Source of the DNA: Hymenobacter psoromatis
GTDB taxonomy: Bacteria; Bacteroidota; Bacteroidia; Cytophagales; Hymenobacteraceae
Assembly: GCF_020012125.1 (NCBI RefSeq)
Contig: NZ_JAIFAG010000001.1
Span: 1,736,001 to 1,800,000, forward strand
Direction of reading: 5' to 3'
DNA length: 64,000 nt
In this document: positions 41,692 to 49,112 of the stretch, one piece after another
Position numbering within the stretch: the stretch's first letter is position 1
Layout of the letters: every line of letters starts with the position of its first letter
Program-made: the position numbers and the translations under genes
Notes under the pieces: model-generated
What the model was told of the DNA's origin: nothing
Seen by the model: only the letters and a program-made list of their open reading frames with translations
Databases searched by the model: none

Positions 41692-43398
41692 ATGAAAAAT
41701 ACTTTCTTACTCGCTGCCGCGCTATTGGCTTGCCTGCTGATGGGCCCGCCCGTAGCGCGGGCGCAGGCTACGCCCCCAGCGCCGCCCGTGCAGCGCTACT
41801 TCGTTTTTTTCAAGGATAAAGCCGGTACGCCCTACACCGTGGGCCAGCCGGAGGCGTTTTTGTCGGCGCGGGCGCTGGCCCGGCGCACGCGCCAGAACAT
41901 AGTGGTGCGCCCCCGCGACCTGCCCGTGAGCCCCGCCTACCTGGCCCAGGTGCGCGCCGCGAGCGGCAGTCCGCAGCTCATTTTCACCTCGCGCTGGCTC
42001 AACGGCGCCGTGCTGGCCTGCGACTCGCTTACCCTGACGAACGTGCGTCAGCTGCCCGCCGTGGCCAGCACCCAGCTGCTGAGCCGGCGGCCGCCCCAGG
42101 CCCCAGCGGCCGCCGGGGGGGTAGCCACCATCGCCCCGCCGCCTACCCCCACCACGCCCCGCGCCACCTACGGCCCGGCCTACGCCCAGAACCAGCTCAT
42201 CGGGGCCGTGGCCATGCACGAGGCCGGCTACCGCGGCGAAGGCATGCAGATTGCCGTATTCGACGCCGGCTTTCCGGGGGCCGACCGCCTCATGGCCCTG
42301 CAAACGATGCAGCAGCAGGGCCGGGTGGCGGGCACCCGCAACTTTGTGAGCGGCGGCCGCAGCGTGTACCTGAGCAACGGCCACGGTACGGCCACGCTGG
42401 GCCTCATCGGGGGCGAGCTGCCGGGCTACTACGTGGGCACGGCCCCGCGCGCCACCTTCCACCTCTGTATTACGGAGGACGTGAGCAGCGAGTCGCCGAT
42501 GGAGGAGGCCAACTGGCTGGCCGCCGCCGAGTACGCCGACTCGGCGGGCGTGGACGTCATCAGCTCGTCGCTGGGCTACACTACCTTCGACGACCCGGCC
42601 CTCTCGCACACCTACGCCGACCTGACCGGGCGCACCGCCATTGGCAGCCGCGCCGCCCTGGGTGCGGCCCGCGCCGGGATGATAGTCGTGAACTCGGCCG
42701 GCAACGATGGGAATAGTGGCTGGCACTACATCGGCGTGCCCGCCGATGCCGACAGCATTATTACGGTGGGGGCCGTGGACTCCCTGCGCCAGCACGCGGG
42801 CTTCAGCTCCTACGGGCCCACGGCCGACGGCCGCCTCAAGCCCACGCTCGCGGCGATGGGCGTGGCCTCGGCCGTGCTCACGCCGGCCGGCACGGTGGTG
42901 CGCGGGGCCGGCACCTCCTACGCCTGCCCCGAGCTGGCGGGCCTGGTGGCGGGCTTCTGGCAGGCCAACCCCACGCTCAGCGCCCAGCAGGTTATCGCCG
43001 CGCTCGAGCGCGGCGCGTCTCAGGCCCAGGCACCGGACAATACCCTGGGCTACGGCATCGCCAGCTTCGTTACGGCTTACAACCTAGTGCACCCTGGCGC
43101 GCCGCTGGCCGCCACGCCGGCCGCCGGCCCGGCGGCGGCCCTCACGATATTTCCCAACCCCAGCCGCCTCGATGAGCTGATGCTGGCCCTACCCCCCGCC
43201 CTGCGTGGGCAAGTGCTACGGGTGCGCCTGCTCGACGTGCGCGGGGCCGTGCTCAGCGAGCAGCAGCTGCCCGCCAGCCCCGCCGCCAGCGTATCGCTGC
43301 GCTTGTCCGCGCGCCGCCTCGCGCCGGGTGCCTACCTGTGCCAGGTGCAGCCCGTGGGGGGGGGTAGGGCCCAAACCGTACGCTTCGTGCGGGAATGA
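41692..43398 (+). CDS. S8 family serine peptidase (subtilase) with type IX secretion domain
   Basis: 568 residues. Sec signal MKNTFLLAAALLACLLMGPP ending near ARAQA. The catalytic Asp lies in QIAVFDAGFPGADRL, His in NGHGTATLGLIGG, the oxyanion Asn in VNSAGNDGNSGWH and Ser in GAGTSYACPELAGL (Tyr-Ala replaces the usual Met-Ala). The last 75 residues (LTIFPNPSRLDELMLALP; PGAYLCQVQPVGG; VRFVRE) are a type IX sorting domain, so it is exported to the surface or medium. The N-terminal part (YFVFFKDKAGTPY) looks like the propeptide domain of this family. It probably degrades external protein. Confidence 0.93.
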   Translation: MKNTFLLAAALLACLLMGPPVARAQATPPAPPVQRYFVFFKDKAGTPYTVGQPEAFLSARALARRTRQNIVVRPRDLPVSPAYLAQVRAASGSPQLIFTSRWLNGAVLACDSLTLTNVRQLPAVASTQLLSRRPPQAPAAAGGVATIAPPPTPTTPRATYGPAYAQNQLIGAVAMHEAGYRGEGMQIAVFDAGFPGADRLMALQTMQQQGRVAGTRNFVSGGRSVYLSNGHGTATLGLIGGELPGYYVGTAPRATFHLCITEDVSSESPMEEANWLAAAEYADSAGVDVISSSLGYTTFDDPALSHTYADLTGRTAIGSRAALGAARAGMIVVNSAGNDGNSGWHYIGVPADADSIITVGAVDSLRQHAGFSSYGPTADGRLKPTLAAMGVASAVLTPAGTVVRGAGTSYACPELAGLVAGFWQANPTLSAQQVIAALERGASQAQAPDNTLGYGIASFVTAYNLVHPGAPLAATPAAGPAAALTIFPNPSRLDELMLALPPALRGQVLRVRLLDVRGAVLSEQQLPASPAASVSLRLSARRLAPGAYLCQVQPVGGGRAQTVRFVRE

Positions 43399-43405
43399 GG
43401 GAGTT

Positions 43406-43504
43406 GCAGTAAGCTTTAGCTTGCCGGATTAGCCCTCGTGGCTTACTCCCGGCAAGCTAAAGCTCACTGCATACTCGCCCTGGCAAGCTGAAGCTTACCC
43501 TGCA
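43406..43504. repeat. Three-copy inverted/direct repeat after the subtilase gene
   Basis: GCAGTAAGCTTTAGCTTGCC (43406 on) pairs with its near-complement ending at 43470; a third copy in the same orientation as the second lies at 43482-43504. It sits directly downstream of the subtilase and could serve as a terminator, but has no T-run. Different from families A and B. Confidence 0.65.
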
Positions 43505-43598
43505 TTGCTGCTAAATTAACTGGCTTTATTTAGCTAAAAATATTGGCTAATTTGCTAAATTGCCGTACCTTTAGCTCGTCATTCAGACATCCCGAATT

Positions 43599-43922
43599 AT
43601 GCTTCAGTTGATGACCACCAAGCGCATTGGGCGCCGCCAGTTTCACTTTACGGTGGAGGGCAAAAACTTTCACGAGGCCGTGGCCGAGTACGACCGCCTG
43701 AGCTTTCAGGACGTGGCGGCCTGCGGGCTCTGCGGCTCCGACAACCTGGATTTAACCTCGCGCGTGGCGCAGGGCAAGTTTAGGTATACCAGCGTGAAGT
43801 GCCGCGACTGCAAGGGCGACCTGACTTTTGGCAAGCGCGAGGACGACGACCAGACCTACTTCCTGCGCCGCAAGGAAAGCGGCGAGCTGGACTGGCGGCC
43901 GTTTGAGCGAAAGGCGGAGTAG
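43599..43922 (+). CDS. Zinc-ribbon protein, unknown function
   Basis: 107 residues (a second ATG at 43614 is also plausible). Contains CGLCG (about 49-53) and, 25 residues later, CRDC, the two CxxC knuckles of a zinc ribbon. The last 30 residues are highly charged (KREDDDQTYFLRRKESGELD). It is not recognised as a known family. A DNA- or RNA-binding role is possible. It is expressed from an AT-rich upstream region including TACCTTTA, close to the -7 consensus, and lies just upstream of rpe. Confidence 0.7.
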   Translation: MLQLMTTKRIGRRQFHFTVEGKNFHEAVAEYDRLSFQDVAACGLCGSDNLDLTSRVAQGKFRYTSVKCRDCKGDLTFGKREDDDQTYFLRRKESGELDWRPFERKAE

Positions 43923-44001
43923 TGGGGTAGGGGGCCGGCCGGCGGCTGGCATTTAATTTGCCTTCAGCCCCGCCCTACCCCCTCCGGCTGGCCCGGCTGC
44001 G

Positions 44002-44009
44002 TACTTTTG
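44002..44009 (+). promoter_or_regulatory. TAnnTTTG promoter element at rpe
   Basis: TACTTTTG lies only 6 bases before ATG 44015. If the -7 box is used, transcription would begin at about that ATG, so the mRNA is leaderless or uses the next ATG at 44027. Confidence 0.55.
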
Positions 44010-44014
44010 CCAAA

Positions 44015-44764
44015 ATGAGTTCTTCGATGCCTACCTCTTACTCAGCGGCCGGGACGGCCCGCCACGAACCCTTGCTGGCTCCCTCGCTGCTGGCCAGCGA
44101 CTTAGCCAATATGCAAGCAACTGCGGAGCTGCTTTCTACGGCCGAGGCCGACTGGCTGCATTTCGACGTGATGGATGGGCGCTTCGTGCCTAACCTTTCT
44201 TTCGGCCTGCCCGTGCTGGAAGCCCTGCGCCCCCACGCCCGGCAGCCCATCGACGTGCACCTGATGATTGAGGAGCCCGAGCGCTACGTGGCGGCCTTCC
44301 GGGAAGCGGGGGCCACCAACATCACGGTGCACTACGAGGCCTGCCGGCACCTGCACCGGGTGGTGGAGCAGATTCGCAGCCTGGGCTGCACGGCGGGGGT
44401 AGCCCTGAACCCGGCTACCCCGGTCACCCTGCTTCAGGATATTATCACGGAGCTGGACGTGGTGCTGGTGATGTCGGTTAACCCCGGTTTTGGGGGGCAG
44501 TCGTTCATTCCGCACACGCTGCAAAAGATTGCCGAGCTGAAAGAGCTGCTGGTGGACACCGGCTCGGCGGCCCTCATTGAGGTAGATGGCGGCGTGAGCG
44601 AGGCCAACGCCAGCGCGCTGGTGGAGGCCGGGGCCGACGTGCTGGTGGCCGGTAGCTTCGTGTTTAAGTCGCCCGGCGGGCCGGTGGCGGCGCTGGCCGG
44701 CCTGCGGGCGCAGCTGCGCGGGCCGGCGCAGGGCCACAAGGCGGGCCAGAAAGCTAAAAAATAG
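44015..44764 (+). CDS. rpe: Ribulose-phosphate 3-epimerase
   Basis: Pentose-phosphate pathway enzyme interconverting ribulose-5-phosphate and xylulose-5-phosphate. 249 residues from ATG 44015; ATG 44027 (MPTSYSAAG) is possible. TIM-barrel motifs are all present: APSLLASDLANM, LHFDVMDGRFVPNLSFG (catalytic Asp and metal His region), IDVHLMIEEPERY, VLVMSVNPGFGGQSF and IEVDGGVSEANA (second catalytic Asp). The N-terminus is about 20 residues longer than usual and the C-terminus is Lys-rich. It may share a transcript with the zinc-ribbon gene, but a promoter-like element just before the start suggests its own control. Confidence 0.95.
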   Translation: MSSSMPTSYSAAGTARHEPLLAPSLLASDLANMQATAELLSTAEADWLHFDVMDGRFVPNLSFGLPVLEALRPHARQPIDVHLMIEEPERYVAAFREAGATNITVHYEACRHLHRVVEQIRSLGCTAGVALNPATPVTLLQDIITELDVVLVMSVNPGFGGQSFIPHTLQKIAELKELLVDTGSAALIEVDGGVSEANASALVEAGADVLVAGSFVFKSPGGPVAALAGLRAQLRGPAQGHKAGQKAKK

Positions 44765-44865
44765 GTGCGCCTGATACGGAGCCTGCCCCTTTGGGAGTTA
44801 ATACGCTGCGTCACTGGTCGGGTTTGGGGCGTAGCTTTAGCACCAGTTTCTTGCCGTTTTCGCGT

Positions 44866-47379
44866 TTGAAGTATCTACCCTTACTCCTGCTAGCAAGCTG
44901 GCTGGCGGCCGGGCCCGGCTGGGCGCAGCAGGTGCCCGCGCCGGCTGGCCCCACCGCTGACCCGGCTCTGCTCACCGGCCTCGTGCTCGATGCCCAGGGC
45001 CAACCCCTGGAGCTGGTTGTCGTCAGCCTGGAGGGCCATCCCGGCGGGGCTACCACCACCGCGCAGGGTAGCTTCACGCTGCGCCTACCCCCCGGTATTC
45101 GGCCCGACGCGGCCCTGACGCTCGTGGCCCGCCGCCTGGGCTACCAGGCGTTGCGCCTGGTGGTGCAGCTGCCCGCTGGGCCCCGCCAGCCGCTGCGCCT
45201 CACCCTGCAAGCCGACACCCAGGCGGCGCTGGGCGGCGTGACCGTGCGGGGCCGCGCCGCCGGGGCCGACCAGCGCGAGCAGGCCAGTCTCATTCAGCTC
45301 GACCCCCAGACGGCCAAGGTTATTCCCTCACCCTTCGGCGATTTCAGCGCCATTCTTAAGACGCTGCCGGGCGTGGTGAGCAATAATGAGCTGACGAGTA
45401 CCTACAACGTGCGGGGTGGTAATTACAGCGAGAACCTCATCTACGTCAACGGCTTCGAGGTATACCGGCCGTTTCTGGTGACCCAGGCGCAGCAGGAAGG
45501 CCTGAGCTTTATCAACCCCGATTTGGTGCAGAAAGTGGCCTTCAGCACCGGCGGCTGGCAGCCCAAGTACGGCGACAAGCTCTCCTCGGTGCTCGACGTG
45601 CAGTATAAGGAGCCCGCCAAATTCGCGGCTTCGGCCTCAGCTAGCCTGGTGGGCGGCACGGCCCACGTGGAGGCGCGCTCCGCGAACGAGCGGGTGAGCT
45701 ACCTGGCCGGCGTGCGCTACAAGAACGCGCAGTACGTCTTCAACGCTCTCAAGCAAAACCAGGGCAACTACAACCCGACCTTCTACGACGGGCAGGCGTA
45801 CGTGACCATCGGGCTGGGCCGCAAGGGCGGCGACCTGCAGAAAACCAGCCTGGGCCTGCTGGGCGTGGTGGCTCACAACGACTATCGCTTCGTACCGGTG
45901 AGCGGGCAGGTCACGTTTTCGACCAATACCAACCAGTTTGCCAGGGTCAATATCTACTACGACGGCCGCGAGCGCCTCCAGTACGATACCTACCAGGCGG
46001 GCCTCAACTTGACCCACAACTTCCATCCTGGCCTGCAAATGGAGGTGCTGGCCTCGGCCCTAACGACGCGCGAGTTTGAGTTTCGGGACGTGGAGGCGGC
46101 CTACACCTTCGCCGACGTGAACCGCGACCCCACGAGCCCGGATTTCAACCAGGCGGTGCGCCAGCGCGACATTGGCTCCTCGTTCAACCATGCCCGCAAC
46201 GACCTCACGGCCCATATTTACACGGCGGAGTTGCGCGGCCGCTGGAACCCCGGCGGCGACCCGCTGGGCCGGCACCAGGTGCGCTGGGGCGCGAAAATCG
46301 GGCGCGAAAGTATTCACGACCAGCTCGATGAGTATAGCTTCGCCGACTCGGCCGACTACGTGCCCGATTCCCGCCGCACCCGCCTCGCCGCCGACCTGAG
46401 CCTGCGCACGACCCGCACCCAGGGCTACGTGCAGCACACCTGGCAGATTGACAGCCTCACGACCCTCACCTACGGCCTGCGCGGCCACTACTGGACGGAG
46501 AATAAGCAGTTTGTACTCAGCCCCCGGGCGCAGTTTGCCACCCGCAGCCGCCGCCACCCCGAGCGCGTGTGGAAGGTGGCCACCGGCCTCTACGCCCAGC
46601 CGCCCTTCTACCGCGAGCTGCGCGACATGCGCGGCCAGCTCAACCCCGAGCTACGGGCCCAGAAGTCGCTGCACTTCGTGCTGGGCCGCGAAATCCAGGT
46701 GCGCCTCATGGACCGGCCCTTCCGGCTCAACACCGAGGCGTACTATAAATACCTTACCGACGTGGTGCCCTACGAGGTGGATAACGTGCGCCTGCGCTAC
46801 TACGCCACCAACAGTGACAAAGCCTACGCCGCCGGCTTCGAGACGCGCCTGAGCGGTGAGTTTGTGAAGGGCGTGGAGTCCTGGCTGAGCCTGGCCCTGC
46901 TCACCACCCAGGAAAAGGGCGACACCACCGCTACCTACGATGCTAATGGCAAGCGCACCGGCTACCAGACGCTGGGCTACGTGCGCCGCCCGCAGGACCA
47001 GCGCCTGACGGCCAGTATTTTCTTCCAGGACCACCTGCCCGACAACCCTTCCGTGCGCGGCTACGTGAACCTGGTGTTCGGCACCGGCCTGCCCTTCAGC
47101 CCGCCCGGCCGGCCTCAGGACCGCGGTGCCAATGCGCTCACCCCGTCCTACCAGCGCGTGGATATCGGCTTTTCGAAGGTCGTGAGCCTGCGCGCTACCC
47201 CCACGCCGGCGCGCTACTCGCTCGAAAGCCTGTGGCTGAGCTTGGAGATTCTTAACATCCTGGGGGCCAATAACGTGGCCAGCTACAGCTACCTGCAGGA
47301 CGTGAACGCCCGCACCTACGCCGTGCCCAGCTACCTCTCACAGCGCGTGGTGAATCTGCGGGCCATGGCCCGGTTTTGA
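44866..47379 (+). CDS. TonB-dependent receptor with carboxypeptidase-regulatory-like domain
   Basis: Outer-membrane active transporter of about 840 residues. The TTG at 44866 gives a neat Sec signal (KYLPLLLLASWLAAGPGWAQ); the frame is open to a TTG at 44791. An N-terminal CarboxypepD_reg-like domain follows (LTGLVLDAQGQPLELVVVSL), then a plug with LPGVVSNNELTSTYNVRGGN and YVNGFEVYRPFLVT, then a barrel of about 22 strands ending in aromatic Phe (RVVNLRAMARF). A typical barrel motif is QPKYGDKLSSVLDVQYK. The ligand is unknown. No SusD-like gene is next to it. It would be energised by an ExbB/ExbD/TonB unit such as the one at 31-33 kb. Confidence 0.92.
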   Translation: MKYLPLLLLASWLAAGPGWAQQVPAPAGPTADPALLTGLVLDAQGQPLELVVVSLEGHPGGATTTAQGSFTLRLPPGIRPDAALTLVARRLGYQALRLVVQLPAGPRQPLRLTLQADTQAALGGVTVRGRAAGADQREQASLIQLDPQTAKVIPSPFGDFSAILKTLPGVVSNNELTSTYNVRGGNYSENLIYVNGFEVYRPFLVTQAQQEGLSFINPDLVQKVAFSTGGWQPKYGDKLSSVLDVQYKEPAKFAASASASLVGGTAHVEARSANERVSYLAGVRYKNAQYVFNALKQNQGNYNPTFYDGQAYVTIGLGRKGGDLQKTSLGLLGVVAHNDYRFVPVSGQVTFSTNTNQFARVNIYYDGRERLQYDTYQAGLNLTHNFHPGLQMEVLASALTTREFEFRDVEAAYTFADVNRDPTSPDFNQAVRQRDIGSSFNHARNDLTAHIYTAELRGRWNPGGDPLGRHQVRWGAKIGRESIHDQLDEYSFADSADYVPDSRRTRLAADLSLRTTRTQGYVQHTWQIDSLTTLTYGLRGHYWTENKQFVLSPRAQFATRSRRHPERVWKVATGLYAQPPFYRELRDMRGQLNPELRAQKSLHFVLGREIQVRLMDRPFRLNTEAYYKYLTDVVPYEVDNVRLRYYATNSDKAYAAGFETRLSGEFVKGVESWLSLALLTTQEKGDTTATYDANGKRTGYQTLGYVRRPQDQRLTASIFFQDHLPDNPSVRGYVNLVFGTGLPFSPPGRPQDRGANALTPSYQRVDIGFSKVVSLRATPTPARYSLESLWLSLEILNILGANNVASYSYLQDVNARTYAVPSYLSQRVVNLRAMARF

Positions 47380-47441
47380 GGGGGTAGGGGATAAGGCCTG
47401 ATTTGGTTAGCTAAAAATTTTAGCTTTTGCCCAGCCGTTGG

Positions 47442-47449
47442 TATCTTTG
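47442..47449 (+). promoter_or_regulatory. TAnnTTTG promoter element before a small-protein gene
   Basis: TATCTTTG matches the -7 consensus, 80-130 bases before the possible starts of the small gene at 47523 or 47580. It implies a long transcribed leader containing a hairpin. Confidence 0.5.
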
Positions 47450-47499
47450 TTTACCTCGCGTTTGGTAAGTCCCCCAGCCCAACGGCTCCTCTGTAAAAA

Positions 47500-47534
47500 G
47501 AGAAGCCCTGACTGCGGAAACAGTGCAGGGCTTC
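47500..47534 (+). promoter_or_regulatory. Hairpin in the 5' leader of a small-protein gene
   Basis: GAAGCCCTGACTG pairs with CAGTGCAGGGCTTC (one bulge) over a six-base loop. It lies 50-80 bases after the promoter-like TATCTTTG and just before or over the candidate start at 47523, so it could affect translation or mRNA stability. Confidence 0.5.
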
Positions 47535-47579
47535 GAGAAGTGTGGGGGTAATGAAGCTACCCTTTCAACTTCTGAGCAG

Positions 47580-47714
47580 ATGAAAAAGGACAGCGCGAAG
47601 TCGGAGTTTGAACTAGCATTCAGGCTCCGCATGTCCAATAAGCTGGTTCGCTGGCTGATTGGTATCGTAGCGAGTGGTACTGCCGCCACGGCGGTAGCCC
47701 ACTGGCTGCACTAA
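47580..47714 (+). CDS. Small single-pass membrane protein
   Basis: 44 residues from ATG 47580 (an in-frame GTG at 47523 would give 63). Polar, charged start (KKDSAKSEFELAFRLRMSNK) and then one hydrophobic helix (WLIGIVASGTAATAVAHWLH). No homologue is recognised. The gene has a promoter-like element, a leader hairpin and an excellent terminator immediately after the stop, so a dedicated transcription unit is likely. Base composition is somewhat less GC-rich than its neighbours. Confidence 0.6.
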   Translation: MKKDSAKSEFELAFRLRMSNKLVRWLIGIVASGTAATAVAHWLH

Positions 47715-47718
47715 GTGG

Positions 47719-47755
47719 CAACGGCCGCGCCGCGAGGGGCGGCCGTTGTTTTTTA
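47719..47755 (+). terminator. Intrinsic terminator after the small membrane protein gene
   Basis: CAACGGCCGC pairs with GCGGCCGTTG over a ten-base loop and is followed by TTTTTTAT. It lies five bases after the stop codon. Confidence 0.88.
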
Positions 47756-47879
47756 TATTTTTTGAAGCCCGACCTATTGCCCGGCTCGGCAAATATACGT
47801 AGTAACGCACGCTTTTGATTCGCAACGGCTTATTTACGGTGCAGGGCGGCCGTTATCCCCGTCGGCCCCTTTTTTGCGC

Positions 47880-48563
47880 ATGAAACGCTTGCTGCTGCTC
47901 CACGGCTATACTGAGGAGCCGACCATTTTTGACCCCCTGCGGCCGCTGCTACCCCCCTTTGCCGAGGTCATCGTGCCGGACCTGGCCGCCGAGCTGGCCT
48001 GCTGGCAGCCGCGCGGGCGGGTCAACGCGCGCACGCTGGCCGGGCACCTGGCCGCGCGCTACCACCTCGGGCCCGCCGATGTGCTCATCGGCCACTCGAT
48101 GGGCGGCTGGTTGGCGGCGCACGTGAAAGAGCTGACCGGGAGCACGGCTATTTTGCTGAGTGGTTTCACCGACCAGACCAAAATACGGGCGGCCGTGCGC
48201 ACGCCCTGGCTGCTGGCGCTGGCCGCCCGCTCGGGCCTGCTGCAAAGCCGCCTGGCCGGCTGGCACTCGCGGCGGCGCTACCCCTTCGACGAGTCGCGGG
48301 CGCTGCACGCGCAGCTGGTGCACCGGATGCCGCACTTGGGCCGCCGCTACGTGCACCAGCAATTGCAAGTGCTGTTCGGGCCGGTGCCGCCGCTCACCAC
48401 CGCGCCCGACCTGCGCCTGCACGCCCGGCGCGACCACATCGTGCGCTCACCCGACGAGCCCTTCGTGGAGCTGCCCGGCGACCATTTCGCCCACTACTTC
48501 TACCCGGAGCTAACGGCCGCCGCCATCCAGAATTTCTTGATACAAAGGGACGCAGTAAGCTAA
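47880..48563 (+). CDS. Alpha/beta hydrolase
   Basis: 227 residues from ATG 47880. The opening KRLLLLHGYTEEPTIFDPL has the HG oxyanion strand; the nucleophile elbow is IGHSMGGWLAAHV with Ser about 74. Catalytic His is probably in PGDHFAHYFYPE near the C-terminus; the acid may be Asp in HARRDHIV. A compact hydrolase related to the RBBP9/YdeN or small esterase group. Substrate unknown. It precedes the his leader region, but a 200-base gap and a promoter separate them. Confidence 0.85.
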   Translation: MKRLLLLHGYTEEPTIFDPLRPLLPPFAEVIVPDLAAELACWQPRGRVNARTLAGHLAARYHLGPADVLIGHSMGGWLAAHVKELTGSTAILLSGFTDQTKIRAAVRTPWLLALAARSGLLQSRLAGWHSRRRYPFDESRALHAQLVHRMPHLGRRYVHQQLQVLFGPVPPLTTAPDLRLHARRDHIVRSPDEPFVELPGDHFAHYFYPELTAAAIQNFLIQRDAVS

Positions 48564-48739
48564 AGGAGCTTGCGGCGTTCAGGGAGGCAGAGGGGGTAGG
48601 GCCTCCTGGCGCAGCAGGTGCCGGGGGCTAGCATCGCGCGTCCGTAGCCAGGGCCGGGCTTAGCGGCCCGACGCGAGGGCCGCGAGGAAGTCGGGTAGGG
48701 GGTGAGGGTAGCCGGGTGGGTGGTTTTTGCGTAGGGAAC

Positions 48740-48769
48740 TTTGGATTTCGGCCTCTCTGCCTACCTTTG
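48740..48769 (+). promoter_or_regulatory. Promoter of the histidine operon
   Basis: TTTG at 48740-48743 and TACCTTTG at 48762-48769, with an 18-base spacing, match the Bacteroidota -33/-7 promoter pattern. Transcription should start near 48776, right at the ATG of the leader reading frame, so the leader peptide would be translated from a nearly leaderless mRNA. This is the best promoter match in the window. Confidence 0.75.
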
Positions 48770-48776
48770 CCCCACG

Positions 48777-48908
48777 ATGACCCCCGTTTGCTGCCGCACG
48801 TCTGCCCTTAGCTCCGCACTTGCAGCTCCCGTTAGGGGGCTGGCGACGGTTTGGCGGGCTACGCAGCCCGCTGGTGCCGCGCCCCAGCATCACCATCACC
48901 ATCTCTAG
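48777..48908 (+). CDS. hisL: Histidine operon leader peptide with five consecutive His codons
   Basis: Short reading frame of 43 codons plus TAG. It begins MTPVCCRTSALSSALAAPVR and ends with Gln, five His (codons CAT CAC CAT CAC CAT at 48888-48902), Leu and stop. It lies between a promoter matching the phylum consensus and hisG, the first gene of the histidine operon. Five adjacent codons for the operon's own product are the hallmark of ribosome-mediated attenuation, as in the enteric his leader, where a ribosome stalling for lack of charged His-tRNA lets transcription continue. Too short for ordinary gene calling. The symbol is by analogy with enteric hisL; no sequence similarity beyond the His run is claimed. 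Confidence 0.8.
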   Translation: MTPVCCRTSALSSALAAPVRGLATVWRATQPAGAAPQHHHHHL

Positions 48909-48970
48909 GAGACCGGGCAACCGGGCTGGCCGCTACGCTGTAGCCTACGGTGCCAGCCGCTCGCGTCTCC
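48908..48970 (+). promoter_or_regulatory. Attenuator stem overlapping the leader stop codon
   Basis: GGAGAC (48908-48913) can pair with GTCTCC (48965-48970), and GGCTGGC (48924-48930) with GCCAGCC (48952-48958), forming a compound hairpin that starts at the last base of the leader TAG. A ribosome at the His codons or at the stop codon would cover different parts of it, as expected for an attenuator pause or antiterminator stem. Confidence 0.5.
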
Positions 48971-48977
48971 GCCGCCG

Positions 48978-49010
48978 CCCCGCCCTTGGGCCGGGAATAA
49001 CTTTTTCTTC
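48978..49010 (+). terminator. Candidate attenuator terminator upstream of hisG
   Basis: CCCCGCCC (48978-48985) pairs with GGGCCGGG (48988-48995) with one bulge, and is followed by AATAACTTTTTCTT. GC-rich stem plus T-run about 100 bases before hisG. The T-run starts six bases after the stem, which is looser than ideal. Confidence 0.5.
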
Positions 49011-49112
49011 GTTTGGGTATTTACGGAGGAGTTTCCGGCTGGCCAGGCGCTACCGGGGCTTCGTCCAGTTTGGCCGTTCGGCTCCTATCGGGTCGTCGGC
49101 GCTCTTTTTCTC

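Noticed and set aside
48888..48902. The five-His run as an affinity-tag or vector remnant.
   Set aside because: Five rather than six His, native flanking sequence, a promoter matching the phylum and a position directly upstream of hisG fit a regulatory leader better.
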